NCBI GenBank assembly: GCA_903921945.1 | Contig: CAIXSC010000570.1 | Span: forward strand, 1 to 5,802 | Direction: 5' to 3' | From: an uncultured Planctomycetaceae bacterium | GTDB taxonomy: Bacteria > Planctomycetota > Planctomycetia > Pirellulales > Pirellulaceae | Length of the DNA stretch: 5,802 nt | Shown: piece by piece, positions 1 through 5,246 of the stretch | Position numbering within the stretch: the stretch's first letter is position 1 | How the letters are laid out: each line of letters begins with the position of its first letter | Notes under the pieces: model-generated | Databases searched by the model: none | What the model was told of the DNA's origin: nothing | What the model saw: the letters and a program-made list of their open reading frames with translations, nothing else | Program-made: the position numbers and the translations under genes

Positions 1-870
1 CCGGACCTTCGCTTTGTCCGCCGCCACACTCGCGTTGCCAATCGGCGTTCCTTGGTACGCGGCGGGTAGAAACGCGGAACTCCAATTGTTCACGCCGCCG
101 TGGGCGAGTGTCGGGCAGATGGTGATGAACCCCGGCAGATTGCGGTTCTCGCTGCCCAGGCCATACGCCACCCATGAACCCATACTCGGCCGGACAAAAC
201 TGTCGCTTCCGGTATGCAGCTTCAGCAGCGCGCCGCCATGAGCGGCGTTGGTGCCATGCAGCGAGTGCAGGAAGCACAGATCATCCACATGTCGGGCCAC
301 ATGGGGAAACAGCTCGCTGACCCACGATCCGCTTTCGCCATGGCGCGCGAACTTCCAGGGCGATTGGTAGATCGTTCCAGTGGGCGCGAACTGCACTCGC
401 GGCTTGTCGAACGGCAACGGTTTGCCGTGATCGCGGGCCAGCAGGGGCTTGTAGTCGAACGTGTCGATGTGCGACGGACCGCCCTTCATGAACAGAAAGA
501 TCACACGCTTCGCCCGCGCGGGAAAATGCCCCGGACGCGGCGCCAGCGGATCGGCCGCTCGAACCGACTGTTCCTCGCCTAACAGTCCCGCGAGCGCGAC
601 ATATCCAAATCCGGCCGCCGCCTCCTTGAGCATCCGGCGACGCGAACGCGGAACGCTCGTCGCGCTCGAAGAGCTCGTCACGCCTGAGATGCTAGTCGCG
701 CCTGAGATGCTAGTCACGCCTGAGATGCTAGTCGCGCCTGAGATGCTAGTCGCGCCTGAGATGCTAGTCGCGCCTGAGATGCTAGTCGCGCCTGAAGCGC
801 TTGTCGCGCCCGCCAAGCTCCGATCGGCCGGCGAAAACCGATCCTGGCGAGTCCTGTTGTCTTTCGGCAT
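1..870 (-). CDS. DUF1501 family protein, Tat-exported, C-terminus beyond window (partial)
   Basis: The 290 codons seen here run open to base 1; DUF1501 proteins are usually about 430-490 residues, so the C-terminal third is missing. DUF1501 belongs to the alkaline phosphatase/sulfatase-like superfamily, but no reaction is established for it. Family marks are FMKGGPSHIDTFDYKP (127-142), SLHGTNAAHGGALLKLHTG (203-221) with H205, H211 and H219, and NLPGF followed by WSSAFLPAAYQGTPIG (263-278). A twin-arginine signal, SRRRMLK (76-82) plus the hydrophobic stretch GFGYVALAGLLG, predicts Tat export. Unusually, 75 residues precede it, mostly GATSIS hexapeptide repeats (about 21-72), where relatives have a short leader. 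I chose ATG 870 because GGGAG lies 8 nt upstream; in-frame GTGs at 717 and 681 have no such site. It is probably co-transcribed with the upstream DUF1553 gene, 75 bp away. Family assignment is firm; function is unknown. Confidence 0.88.
   Translation of the reverse strand, partial: MPKDNRTRQDRFSPADRSLAGATSASGATSISGATSISGATSISGATSISGVTSISGATSISGVTSSSSATSVPRSRRRMLKEAAAGFGYVALAGLLGEEQSVRAADPLAPRPGHFPARAKRVIFLFMKGGPSHIDTFDYKPLLARDHGKPLPFDKPRVQFAPTGTIYQSPWKFARHGESGSWVSELFPHVARHVDDLCFLHSLHGTNAAHGGALLKLHTGSDSFVRPSMGSWVAYGLGSENRNLPGFITICPTLAHGGVNNWSSAFLPAAYQGTPIGNASVAADKAKVR
655..816 (-). repeat. 18-bp tandem repeat array encoding GATSIS hexapeptides
   Basis: Nine consecutive 18-bp units lie here. 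The consensus on the plus strand is GCTAGTCGCGCCTGAGAT. Units at 691-708, 727-744, 745-762 and 763-780 are identical; 709-726 differs by one base, 673-690 by two and 781-798 by three. The end units (655-672 and 799-816) are strongly degenerate. Read on the minus strand in the DUF1501 frame, this gives GATSAS, four GATSIS, GVTSIS, GATSIS and GVTSSS (residues 21-68). The pattern of an identical core with decayed edges is typical of recent slippage or unequal-crossover expansion. The unit is a multiple of three, so copy changes keep the frame. Confidence 0.95.
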
Positions 871-878
871 GACGATTT

Positions 879-883
879 CTCCC
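879..883 (-). promoter_or_regulatory. Shine-Dalgarno of the DUF1501 gene
   Basis: Minus-strand GGGAG sits 8 nt before the ATG at 870. It decides the start upstream of the repeat array, so the repeat is probably translated rather than being leader sequence. The upstream gene's GGAG has the same 8-nt spacing. Confidence 0.7.
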
Positions 884-888
884 AACCG

Positions 889-912
889 CTTCGCGACATC
901 GATACCGCGAAA
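889..912 (-). other. Intercistronic hairpin just upstream of the DUF1501 Shine-Dalgarno
   Basis: In the minus-strand transcript, UUCGCGGU pairs with GUCGCGAA around the hexaloop AUCGAU: six Watson-Crick pairs plus two G-U wobbles. A further U-G wobble is possible at the base. On the plus strand the same inner positions would be A-C mismatches, so the fold is better in the sense of transcription. It ends 5-6 nt before GGGAG, where it could affect translation of the DUF1501 gene or stability of the two-gene mRNA. There is no trailing T-run, so it is not an intrinsic terminator. It could be chance in GC-rich sequence. Confidence 0.4.
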
Positions 913-945
913 TTTGCAAGAAGCTAACGAGCCCCGCGTGCGAAC

Positions 946-3498
946 CTAACGCAGATACACAAACTCGTTCGAGGCCAAGATCGCTTGGCAGAGCGACGTC
1001 CAAGCTCGAATCGTCCGCTGGCTGGCGTCGGTCGCGGCCGCGTGTTCGACCGGCGGCATCGCCAGGAAACGCAAGGCGCGTTCGGATTCCGCATCGGTCG
1101 GGCCGCGGCCGTAGGCGTTCCAGTACAACCATGCGACCCGCGTGGCGTCGTCCGTGGCGGCGGCTTGGACGGCCGTGGCCAGCCGCGAACTGGCCTGCGT
1201 CGCCAACTGGCTGTTCAGGAGGAACAAAGCTTGTGGTGCGACCGTTGTGGCGTCTCGATTGCCGTTGAGCACGGAGGCGTCCGCGTAGTCGAACAGTTGG
1301 AAGACGTCGTAGAGATTGTTGCGAATCACGGGTAGATACAGCGATCGCCGCGGGCTGTCGTACTTGGTACCGTCTTTCGAAGTGTGATCGAACAGGTACT
1401 CGCGGTTCTTCACGTGCAACAGCGAGCCACCCATCGATAGCTCCAAACCGCCGGAGACCGACAGCAGCGTATCGCGAATCGCTTCCGCTTCCAGCCGCCG
1501 CACGTTGGCCCGCGCGAGCCAGCGGTTTTCCGGGTCCCGCTCGCGTTCGGCCGCTCCGCTGCGAGTGCTCAAGCCGTAGGTCCGCGACAGCATCCAATCG
1601 CGATGCAACCGCTTGAGCGACCATTGTTGGCGGACCAGGTCCCGCGCCAACCAATCCAGCAATTCGGGATGGGAAGGACGTTCGCCAAGTTTGCCGAAGT
1701 TGTCGGTGGAACGCACAAGCCCCTGGCCGAAGTGCCAGCGCCACAAACGATTGACGAGCACTCGACTGGTGAGCGGATGATCCGGTCGCGTGAGCCACTG
1801 GGCCAGTTCCAGCCGGCCGCTTTGATCCGGTCGGAATGCGGCTTCGGTCGCCAGCACCCGCGGAAACCGGCGGGCGACCGTTTGGCCAAGCGACAGATGG
1901 CTGCCACGAACGTGGATCGGCACTTCAGCGATCGCCCCTTCGGCGACGCCAAGCGCCGTGGAAAAGACGGGAGCCGCTTTCTCCATCGCTTTCACTTCAT
2001 CGCGGAGCCGCTTGAGATCGGCTTTGGCGGCCTCGGCGAATAGCGGTTCCAGGTCGGCGGGCGGCGCCATATCGCCGATCCGCGACCGCGCTTCGGCACT
2101 GGCTGACGCCACGCGTTCATCGATCGCTTTCTTCTTCGCAGTCAACTGTTCGTCGTAGGCCGCTTTCCGCGCGAGCTCCTCGCGGGTGGGCGTGGGATTC
2201 TCGTACCACCGAGCCACCTTGCGGAAATGCTCCATGGTCCGGGTGCTCTTGAAGATTCCCGCCAAAGCGTAATAGTCGGCAGTCGACAACGGATCGAACT
2301 TGTGGTCGTGGCAGCGGCAACAACCGAGCGTCAGGCCGAGAATCGCGCGGCCGACCACGTCGATCTGCTCATCGACAATATCCATCTCCATTTTCTTCTC
2401 GTCGACTTCCGCGAGCACTTTCGGGCCGAGCGCCAGGAAGCCGGTGGCAACCAGCCGCTCGTACCGCGCCGCGAGCTGTTCCTCGGACAGTGGCTCCGAC
2501 GCTGCGTTCGCATTCGCGTTCGCGTTCGCATTCGCCAAGGCGTCGGCGGTTGACGGAGGCGCCGTGTCCGGAAGCAGGTCGCCGGCAAGCTGTTCTTGGA
2601 GGAACCGATCGAACGGTTTGTCACGGTTCAGCGCCTGCACGACGTAGTCGCGATAACGGTACGCGGTGCCGTACGCGACGTTTTCGTCCAAGCCGTTCGA
2701 GTCAGCGTAGCGGGCGATGTCGAGCCAATGTCGCGCGTAGCGTTCGCCATGGCGGGGCGAAGCGAGCAAGCGATCGAGCACGCGGGCGCGGGCGTCGGGT
2801 GACGAGTCCGCGAGCAGCTCACGGACCGCCTCGGGATCGGGAGGCAAACCGGTCAGGTCGAAGGCGGCGCGACGAAACCATGTCGCGGCGTCGGCGTCGG
2901 CCGTCGGCGGCAGTTGTTCTTGTTCCAGCCGAGCTAAGATGAATTGATCGAGCGTGGTCAGCGGCCAAGCGGAGTGACGCACGGACGGCGCGGGGTGGGG
3001 CGCTGGTGGTTGAAAGGCCCAAAAGCGGCGGCCTTCGGCAAGTTGTTCATCCCCGACCGATCGCTGCGGAAGCGGCGCGCCGGCGTCTTCCGGCATGCTC
3101 GCGCCAGCTCGAATCCAGTCGACAAGCACCGCGATCTCCGTGGCCGGCAACTTTCCGTTGGGCGGCATCTGCAGGGCTTCATCTTGATAGCCAATGGCGC
3201 TGGCTAGCAGGCTCTTTTCGGGCTGGCCCGCGACGATGGTGGCTCCGGAACTGCCGCCGCGTCGCAGAGCGGCGGGCGAGTCGACTCGGAGCCCGCCTTC
3301 CTGCTTTTCGGGGCCGTGGCACTCGCCGCAGCGTTGCAACAGGAGCGGGCGCACCTTCGATTCGAAGTGCCGCAACTGGGCCTCTTGGCCGGACGCCGCC
3401 ACTGGGGCGAACACGAATGCTGTCAGCGCGACGATGGCGAGCATGCCCAGGACTCGGCTGGCGGCAGGCCCGAATGAGCGTCGGAGTCGGGAGTTCAT
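946..3498 (-). CDS. Exported PSCyt1-DUF1549-DUF1553 (PSD1) cytochrome-like protein
   Basis: This 850-residue protein is typical of the planctomycete-expanded family. A Sec-type signal (RLRRSF, then a hydrophobic core, likely cleaved near ASG-QEA at about residue 37) is followed by a PSCyt1 domain (about 45-135). That domain has a haem-type C57-G-E-C60-H61 and MPPNGKL at M111, a possible axial Met. DUF1549 follows, with RHWLDIARYADSNG around W258 and CCRCHDHKFDP (C393-H397, a second CxxCH). Next come a charged helical stretch (about 420-500), then DUF1553 with NRLWRWHFGQGLVRS (from N583), DNFGKLGERPSHPELLDWLA and the ending NEFVYLR. An Asn-Ala repeat lies at about 322-332. I chose ATG 3498 because GGAG is 8 nt upstream; an in-frame GTG at 3504 is only 2 nt from it. 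It is first of a pair with the DUF1501 gene. A periplasmic c-type haem protein is inferred; the reaction is unknown. Confidence 0.93.
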   Translation of the reverse strand: MNSRLRRSFGPAASRVLGMLAIVALTAFVFAPVAASGQEAQLRHFESKVRPLLLQRCGECHGPEKQEGGLRVDSPAALRRGGSSGATIVAGQPEKSLLASAIGYQDEALQMPPNGKLPATEIAVLVDWIRAGASMPEDAGAPLPQRSVGDEQLAEGRRFWAFQPPAPHPAPSVRHSAWPLTTLDQFILARLEQEQLPPTADADAATWFRRAAFDLTGLPPDPEAVRELLADSSPDARARVLDRLLASPRHGERYARHWLDIARYADSNGLDENVAYGTAYRYRDYVVQALNRDKPFDRFLQEQLAGDLLPDTAPPSTADALANANANANANAASEPLSEEQLAARYERLVATGFLALGPKVLAEVDEKKMEMDIVDEQIDVVGRAILGLTLGCCRCHDHKFDPLSTADYYALAGIFKSTRTMEHFRKVARWYENPTPTREELARKAAYDEQLTAKKKAIDERVASASAEARSRIGDMAPPADLEPLFAEAAKADLKRLRDEVKAMEKAAPVFSTALGVAEGAIAEVPIHVRGSHLSLGQTVARRFPRVLATEAAFRPDQSGRLELAQWLTRPDHPLTSRVLVNRLWRWHFGQGLVRSTDNFGKLGERPSHPELLDWLARDLVRQQWSLKRLHRDWMLSRTYGLSTRSGAAERERDPENRWLARANVRRLEAEAIRDTLLSVSGGLELSMGGSLLHVKNREYLFDHTSKDGTKYDSPRRSLYLPVIRNNLYDVFQLFDYADASVLNGNRDATTVAPQALFLLNSQLATQASSRLATAVQAAATDDATRVAWLYWNAYGRGPTDAESERALRFLAMPPVEHAAATDASQRTIRAWTSLCQAILASNEFVYLR
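2504..2533 (-). repeat. Hexanucleotide repeat encoding (Asn-Ala)5 in the DUF1549 region
   Basis: Five tandem GCRTTC units lie here on the plus strand, in the order GCG, GCA, GCG, GCG, GCA followed by TTC. On the minus strand they encode alternating Asn and Ala. The repeat falls in the variable stretch between AGDLLPD and VATGFLALGPK, both conserved in relatives, so it probably lengthens a surface loop. A or G at the third base of each unit only changes a synonymous position (AAT/AAC). Confidence 0.9.
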
Positions 3499-3506
3499 CA
3501 ACACGG

Positions 3507-3510
3507 CTCC
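3507..3510 (-). promoter_or_regulatory. Shine-Dalgarno of the DUF1549/DUF1553 gene
   Basis: Minus-strand GGAG lies 8 nt before ATG 3498 and only 2 nt before the in-frame GTG at 3504. The normal spacing therefore favours the ATG, removing two residues from the longest possible reading frame. Confidence 0.7.
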
Positions 3511-3523
3511 AAGGGACAGAATT

Positions 3524-3539
3524 CGAAGATGCGAAGATG
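3524..3539. repeat. Tandem 8-bp repeat in the DUF1553 gene leader
   Basis: CGAAGATG is present twice head-to-tail, 26 bp upstream of the minus-strand start codon. It overlaps the palindrome TTCGAA at 3522-3527. No function can be assigned; a short slippage duplication is the simplest explanation. Confidence 0.6.
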
Positions 3540-3705
3540 TTCAGGGGAAGGAGCAAGCGGCAAGGTGGGATGGCCGTTCACGAGTTGGCGGATCGCGGAC
3601 GGGGCGGAGTCGGTCGGCCGGGATCGCCGCCAACCAGGGCCGCCCCCAACCAGGACCGTCGAGCGCCCGCAGTCTTGGGTGACTTCGGGACTAGGCCATG
3701 TCGAA

Positions 3706-3734
3706 ATTATCGGCAGAGGCCCTCGCAGGAACAA
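3706..3734 (-). promoter_or_regulatory. Candidate sigma70-like promoter for the DUF1553-DUF1501 unit
   Basis: On the minus strand, TTGTTC (3734-3729) and GATAAT (3711-3706) are separated by exactly 17 bases. The -10 matches TATAAT at five of six positions, while the -35 matches TTGACA at only three. It lies in a rare AT-richer patch of the gap. It would give a leader of about 200 nt before ATG 3498. Planctomycete promoters are poorly defined, so this is a weak prediction. Confidence 0.3.
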
Positions 3735-3782
3735 GTGGCGCGAGGCGAGTGAAAGCGGGATTCACGCACGGCGACAGTCGTA

Positions 3783-3842
3783 ACACGAATCGCACAGCGC
3801 CGCAGTCGAACGTCGCATAACCCTGGCAAGACACGAATCGCA
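3783..3842. repeat. 12-bp direct repeat pair upstream of dapL
   Basis: ACACGAATCGCA occurs at 3783-3794 and again at 3831-3842, start-to-start 48 bp. Looser related words follow (CGAGTCCGAGT at 3844-3854 and CGAGTCCGGGT at 3890-3900), giving the area a degenerate repeated texture. The pair could be a regulator-binding repeat or remnants of local duplication; nothing distinguishes these. Confidence 0.5.
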
Positions 3843-3894
3843 GCGAGTCCGAGTTGTGGGCGTTCCCGTTGCGGTAATCCGAGTCGCGGCGAGT

Positions 3895-3920
3895 CCGGGT
3901 AACTCCCGGCTTGCCGGGAG
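3895..3920 (+). other. Strong hairpin with overlapping alternative hairpin in the dapL leader
   Basis: CTCCCGGCTTGCCGGGAG (3903-3920) is a perfect 8-bp inverted repeat around TT; as RNA it makes seven pairs closed by a CUUG tetraloop, a known stable loop. Its left arm can instead pair with CCGGG at 3895-3899 (CCGGG-TAACT-CCCGG), so the two hairpins exclude each other. No T-run follows on either strand, so neither is an intrinsic terminator. It lies about 90 nt before the dapL start. Whether it is transcribed is unknown. Confidence 0.45.
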
Positions 3921-3959
3921 ATGCGGGCTGGGCTAACTTGCGCGGGAGTTGACCACGCC

Positions 3960-3983
3960 GCCCGCGCGCGTCTCGTCGCGGGC
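3960..3983 (+). other. Hairpin close to the dapL start codon
   Basis: GCCCGCG (3960-3966) and CGCGGGC (3977-3983) form a perfect 7-bp stem around a 10-nt loop, ending 27 nt before ATG 4011. The sequence between it and the start has no good Shine-Dalgarno. The hairpin could shape ribosome access or be a chance result of very high local GC. Confidence 0.35.
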
Positions 3984-4010
3984 CTCTATCCCCCGAGAAC
4001 CTGGCCTACC

Positions 4011-5246
4011 ATGAGCGATCCTTATTTTCAGCAGCTTTTCGCCGAACGCATCGGAGGTGCGAATTACGGGAAAGGCACCGAAATCTACAAGTTCGAGAAG
4101 ATCAAGCGCGCGAAACGGAAGGCGCTGGCCGACTATCCGAATCGGCCGCTGGTGGACTTCGGGATCGGCGAGAACGACGCGATGGCGCCGCTGCCTGTGC
4201 GTCAGCGGATGGCGGACGAAATCAACCGCCCCGAGAATCGCGGCTACGCCGATAACGGGATCGCGGCGTTCAAAGAGGCGGTCGCTCGGTTCATGAAGCG
4301 CCAGTTTGGCGTCGAACTGGATCCGGTTCGCGAGATCAACCATTGCATCGGTTCCAAGACTGCGTTGTCGATGCTGCCGGCGTGCTTCATCAATCCGGGC
4401 GACGTGACCCTCATGACGGTCCCCGGCTATCCGGTCGCCGGCACGCACACTCGCTACTACGGCGGCACGGTCTATCGCTTGCCGCTGCTGGCTCAAAACG
4501 ACTTCCTGCCCGATTTGGCGTCGATTCCCGCCGACATCCTGACGCGAGTGAAACTGTTGGTGCTGAACTATCCCAACAGTCCCACGGGCAAAGTCGCGCC
4601 GCAGTCGTTTTACGAGCATGTGATTGCGTGGGCGAAAGCGAACCGCGTGGTCGTGGTGCAAGACGCGGCCCACTCGCTGTTGACCTACGAAACCGAGCCG
4701 ACCAGTTTCCTTGCCGTGCCTGGCGCGCGGGACGTGGGCGTGGAAGTCCATTCGCTGTCGAAGGGGTTCGACATGATCGGGTGGCGGATCGGCTGGGTGT
4801 GCGGCCACGAACGCTTGGTGCAGGCGTTCGCCGACGTCAAGGACAACTGCGACTCGGGGCAGTTCATGGCGATCCAAAAGGCGGCGGCCGCCGCGCTGGA
4901 CGACGCGACGATTCCGGGGCAAACCCGCGCCAAGTACAAGCGGCGTCTTGAGAAACTGGTCGCGATGCTCAACCGCTGCGGCTTTCACGCGAAAATGCCG
5001 GGCGGCACGTATTTCCTCTACGCCGCCGCGCCCAAGACGGCCGCCGGCGGACTCGCCTTCGATTCGGCCGAAGCCGCCAGCCAATACTTGATCACTCAAC
5101 ATTCCATCGTGACAGTGCCATGGGATGACGCCGGGGCCTTCCTTCGATTCTCGGTCACGTACGAAGCGGCGGATGAGCAGGCCGAGGACGCCTTGATGGC
5201 GGAAGCCGAATCGCGGCTCCGAACCGCTCAATTGACGTTCGCATGA
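4011..5246 (+). CDS. dapL: LL-diaminopimelate aminotransferase (DapL-type, PLP-dependent)
   Basis: This 411-residue fold-type I aminotransferase fits the usual DapL length of about 410. DapL converts tetrahydrodipicolinate and glutamate directly to LL-2,6-diaminopimelate and 2-oxoglutarate in the cytoplasm, feeding lysine and peptidoglycan synthesis. Seen in order: ANYGKGTEIYKFEKIK (17-32), GIGEND (51-56), GYADNGI (78-84), GSKTALSML, PGYPVAGT, NYPNSPTGK (N189), VVVQDAAH (D218, likely binding the PLP pyridine nitrogen), SLSKGFDMIGWRIGW with Schiff-base lysine K251, and FLRFSVTYE with R379, the likely carboxylate-binding arginine. DAAH replaces the commoner DAAY/DEAY, apparently a trait of planctomycete relatives. 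An in-frame ATG at 3921 would add 30 unrelated residues, and its GGGAG directly abuts it, so I prefer ATG 4011, although that start has no clear Shine-Dalgarno. It overlaps mobA by 4 bases. A related class I/II aminotransferase with another amino-acid substrate remains possible. Confidence 0.85.
   Translation: MSDPYFQQLFAERIGGANYGKGTEIYKFEKIKRAKRKALADYPNRPLVDFGIGENDAMAPLPVRQRMADEINRPENRGYADNGIAAFKEAVARFMKRQFGVELDPVREINHCIGSKTALSMLPACFINPGDVTLMTVPGYPVAGTHTRYYGGTVYRLPLLAQNDFLPDLASIPADILTRVKLLVLNYPNSPTGKVAPQSFYEHVIAWAKANRVVVVQDAAHSLLTYETEPTSFLAVPGARDVGVEVHSLSKGFDMIGWRIGWVCGHERLVQAFADVKDNCDSGQFMAIQKAAAAALDDATIPGQTRAKYKRRLEKLVAMLNRCGFHAKMPGGTYFLYAAAPKTAAGGLAFDSAEAASQYLITQHSIVTVPWDDAGAFLRFSVTYEAADEQAEDALMAEAESRLRTAQLTFA

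Larger units (their letters stand above)
3499..4010. other. Divergent intergenic region, no credible gene
   Basis: This 512-bp gap separates the start codons of the DUF1553 gene and dapL and must hold the promoters of both units. Short open frames on both strands have no recognisable family, low-complexity Arg/Pro/Gly-rich products and no good ribosome sites. Visible structure comprises a tandem 8-mer near the minus-strand start, a 13-bp near-repeat (CCAACCAGGRCCG at 3630-3642 and 3646-3658), a 12-bp direct repeat further right and GC-rich hairpins before dapL. No tRNA or recognisable riboswitch was seen. Confidence 0.75.

Noticed and set aside
655..816. CRISPR array
   Set aside because: The 18-bp units are directly adjacent without unique spacers and are in frame within a coding sequence, so this is a coding tandem repeat.
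461..949. Plus-strand frame through the 18-bp repeat (MLVAPE-type repeats)
   Set aside because: The repeat unit has no stop in this frame, so openness is automatic. The opposite strand encodes a recognisable DUF1501 protein with a Tat signal and ribosome site.
782..1798. 338-codon minus-strand frame inside the DUF1553 gene and the repeat
   Set aside because: It is out of frame with a clearly recognised family protein, and its product is Arg-rich with no domain.
3498..3783. Short frames on both strands in the divergent gap (78 and 84 codons)
   Set aside because: No family resemblance, low-complexity composition, no ribosome site; they are probably leader or promoter DNA.
3903..3920. Intrinsic terminator
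   Set aside because: The hairpin is strong but neither strand has a T-run after it, and it lies upstream of both divergent genes rather than at a gene end.
3921..4010. 30-residue N-terminal extension of dapL from ATG 3921
   Set aside because: The extension is not family-like, would exceed the usual DapL length, and its GGGAG directly abuts the ATG with no spacing.
3850..4010. Lysine riboswitch upstream of dapL
   Set aside because: I could not find the conserved multi-helix core of the L-box; only simple GC-rich hairpins are visible.
3933..5231. Open reading frame of 432 codons on the minus strand, opposite dapL
   Set aside because: It mirrors the dapL codons almost exactly, its product is Arg/His/Val-rich with no recognisable motif, and long antisense frames are expected opposite GC-rich genes.
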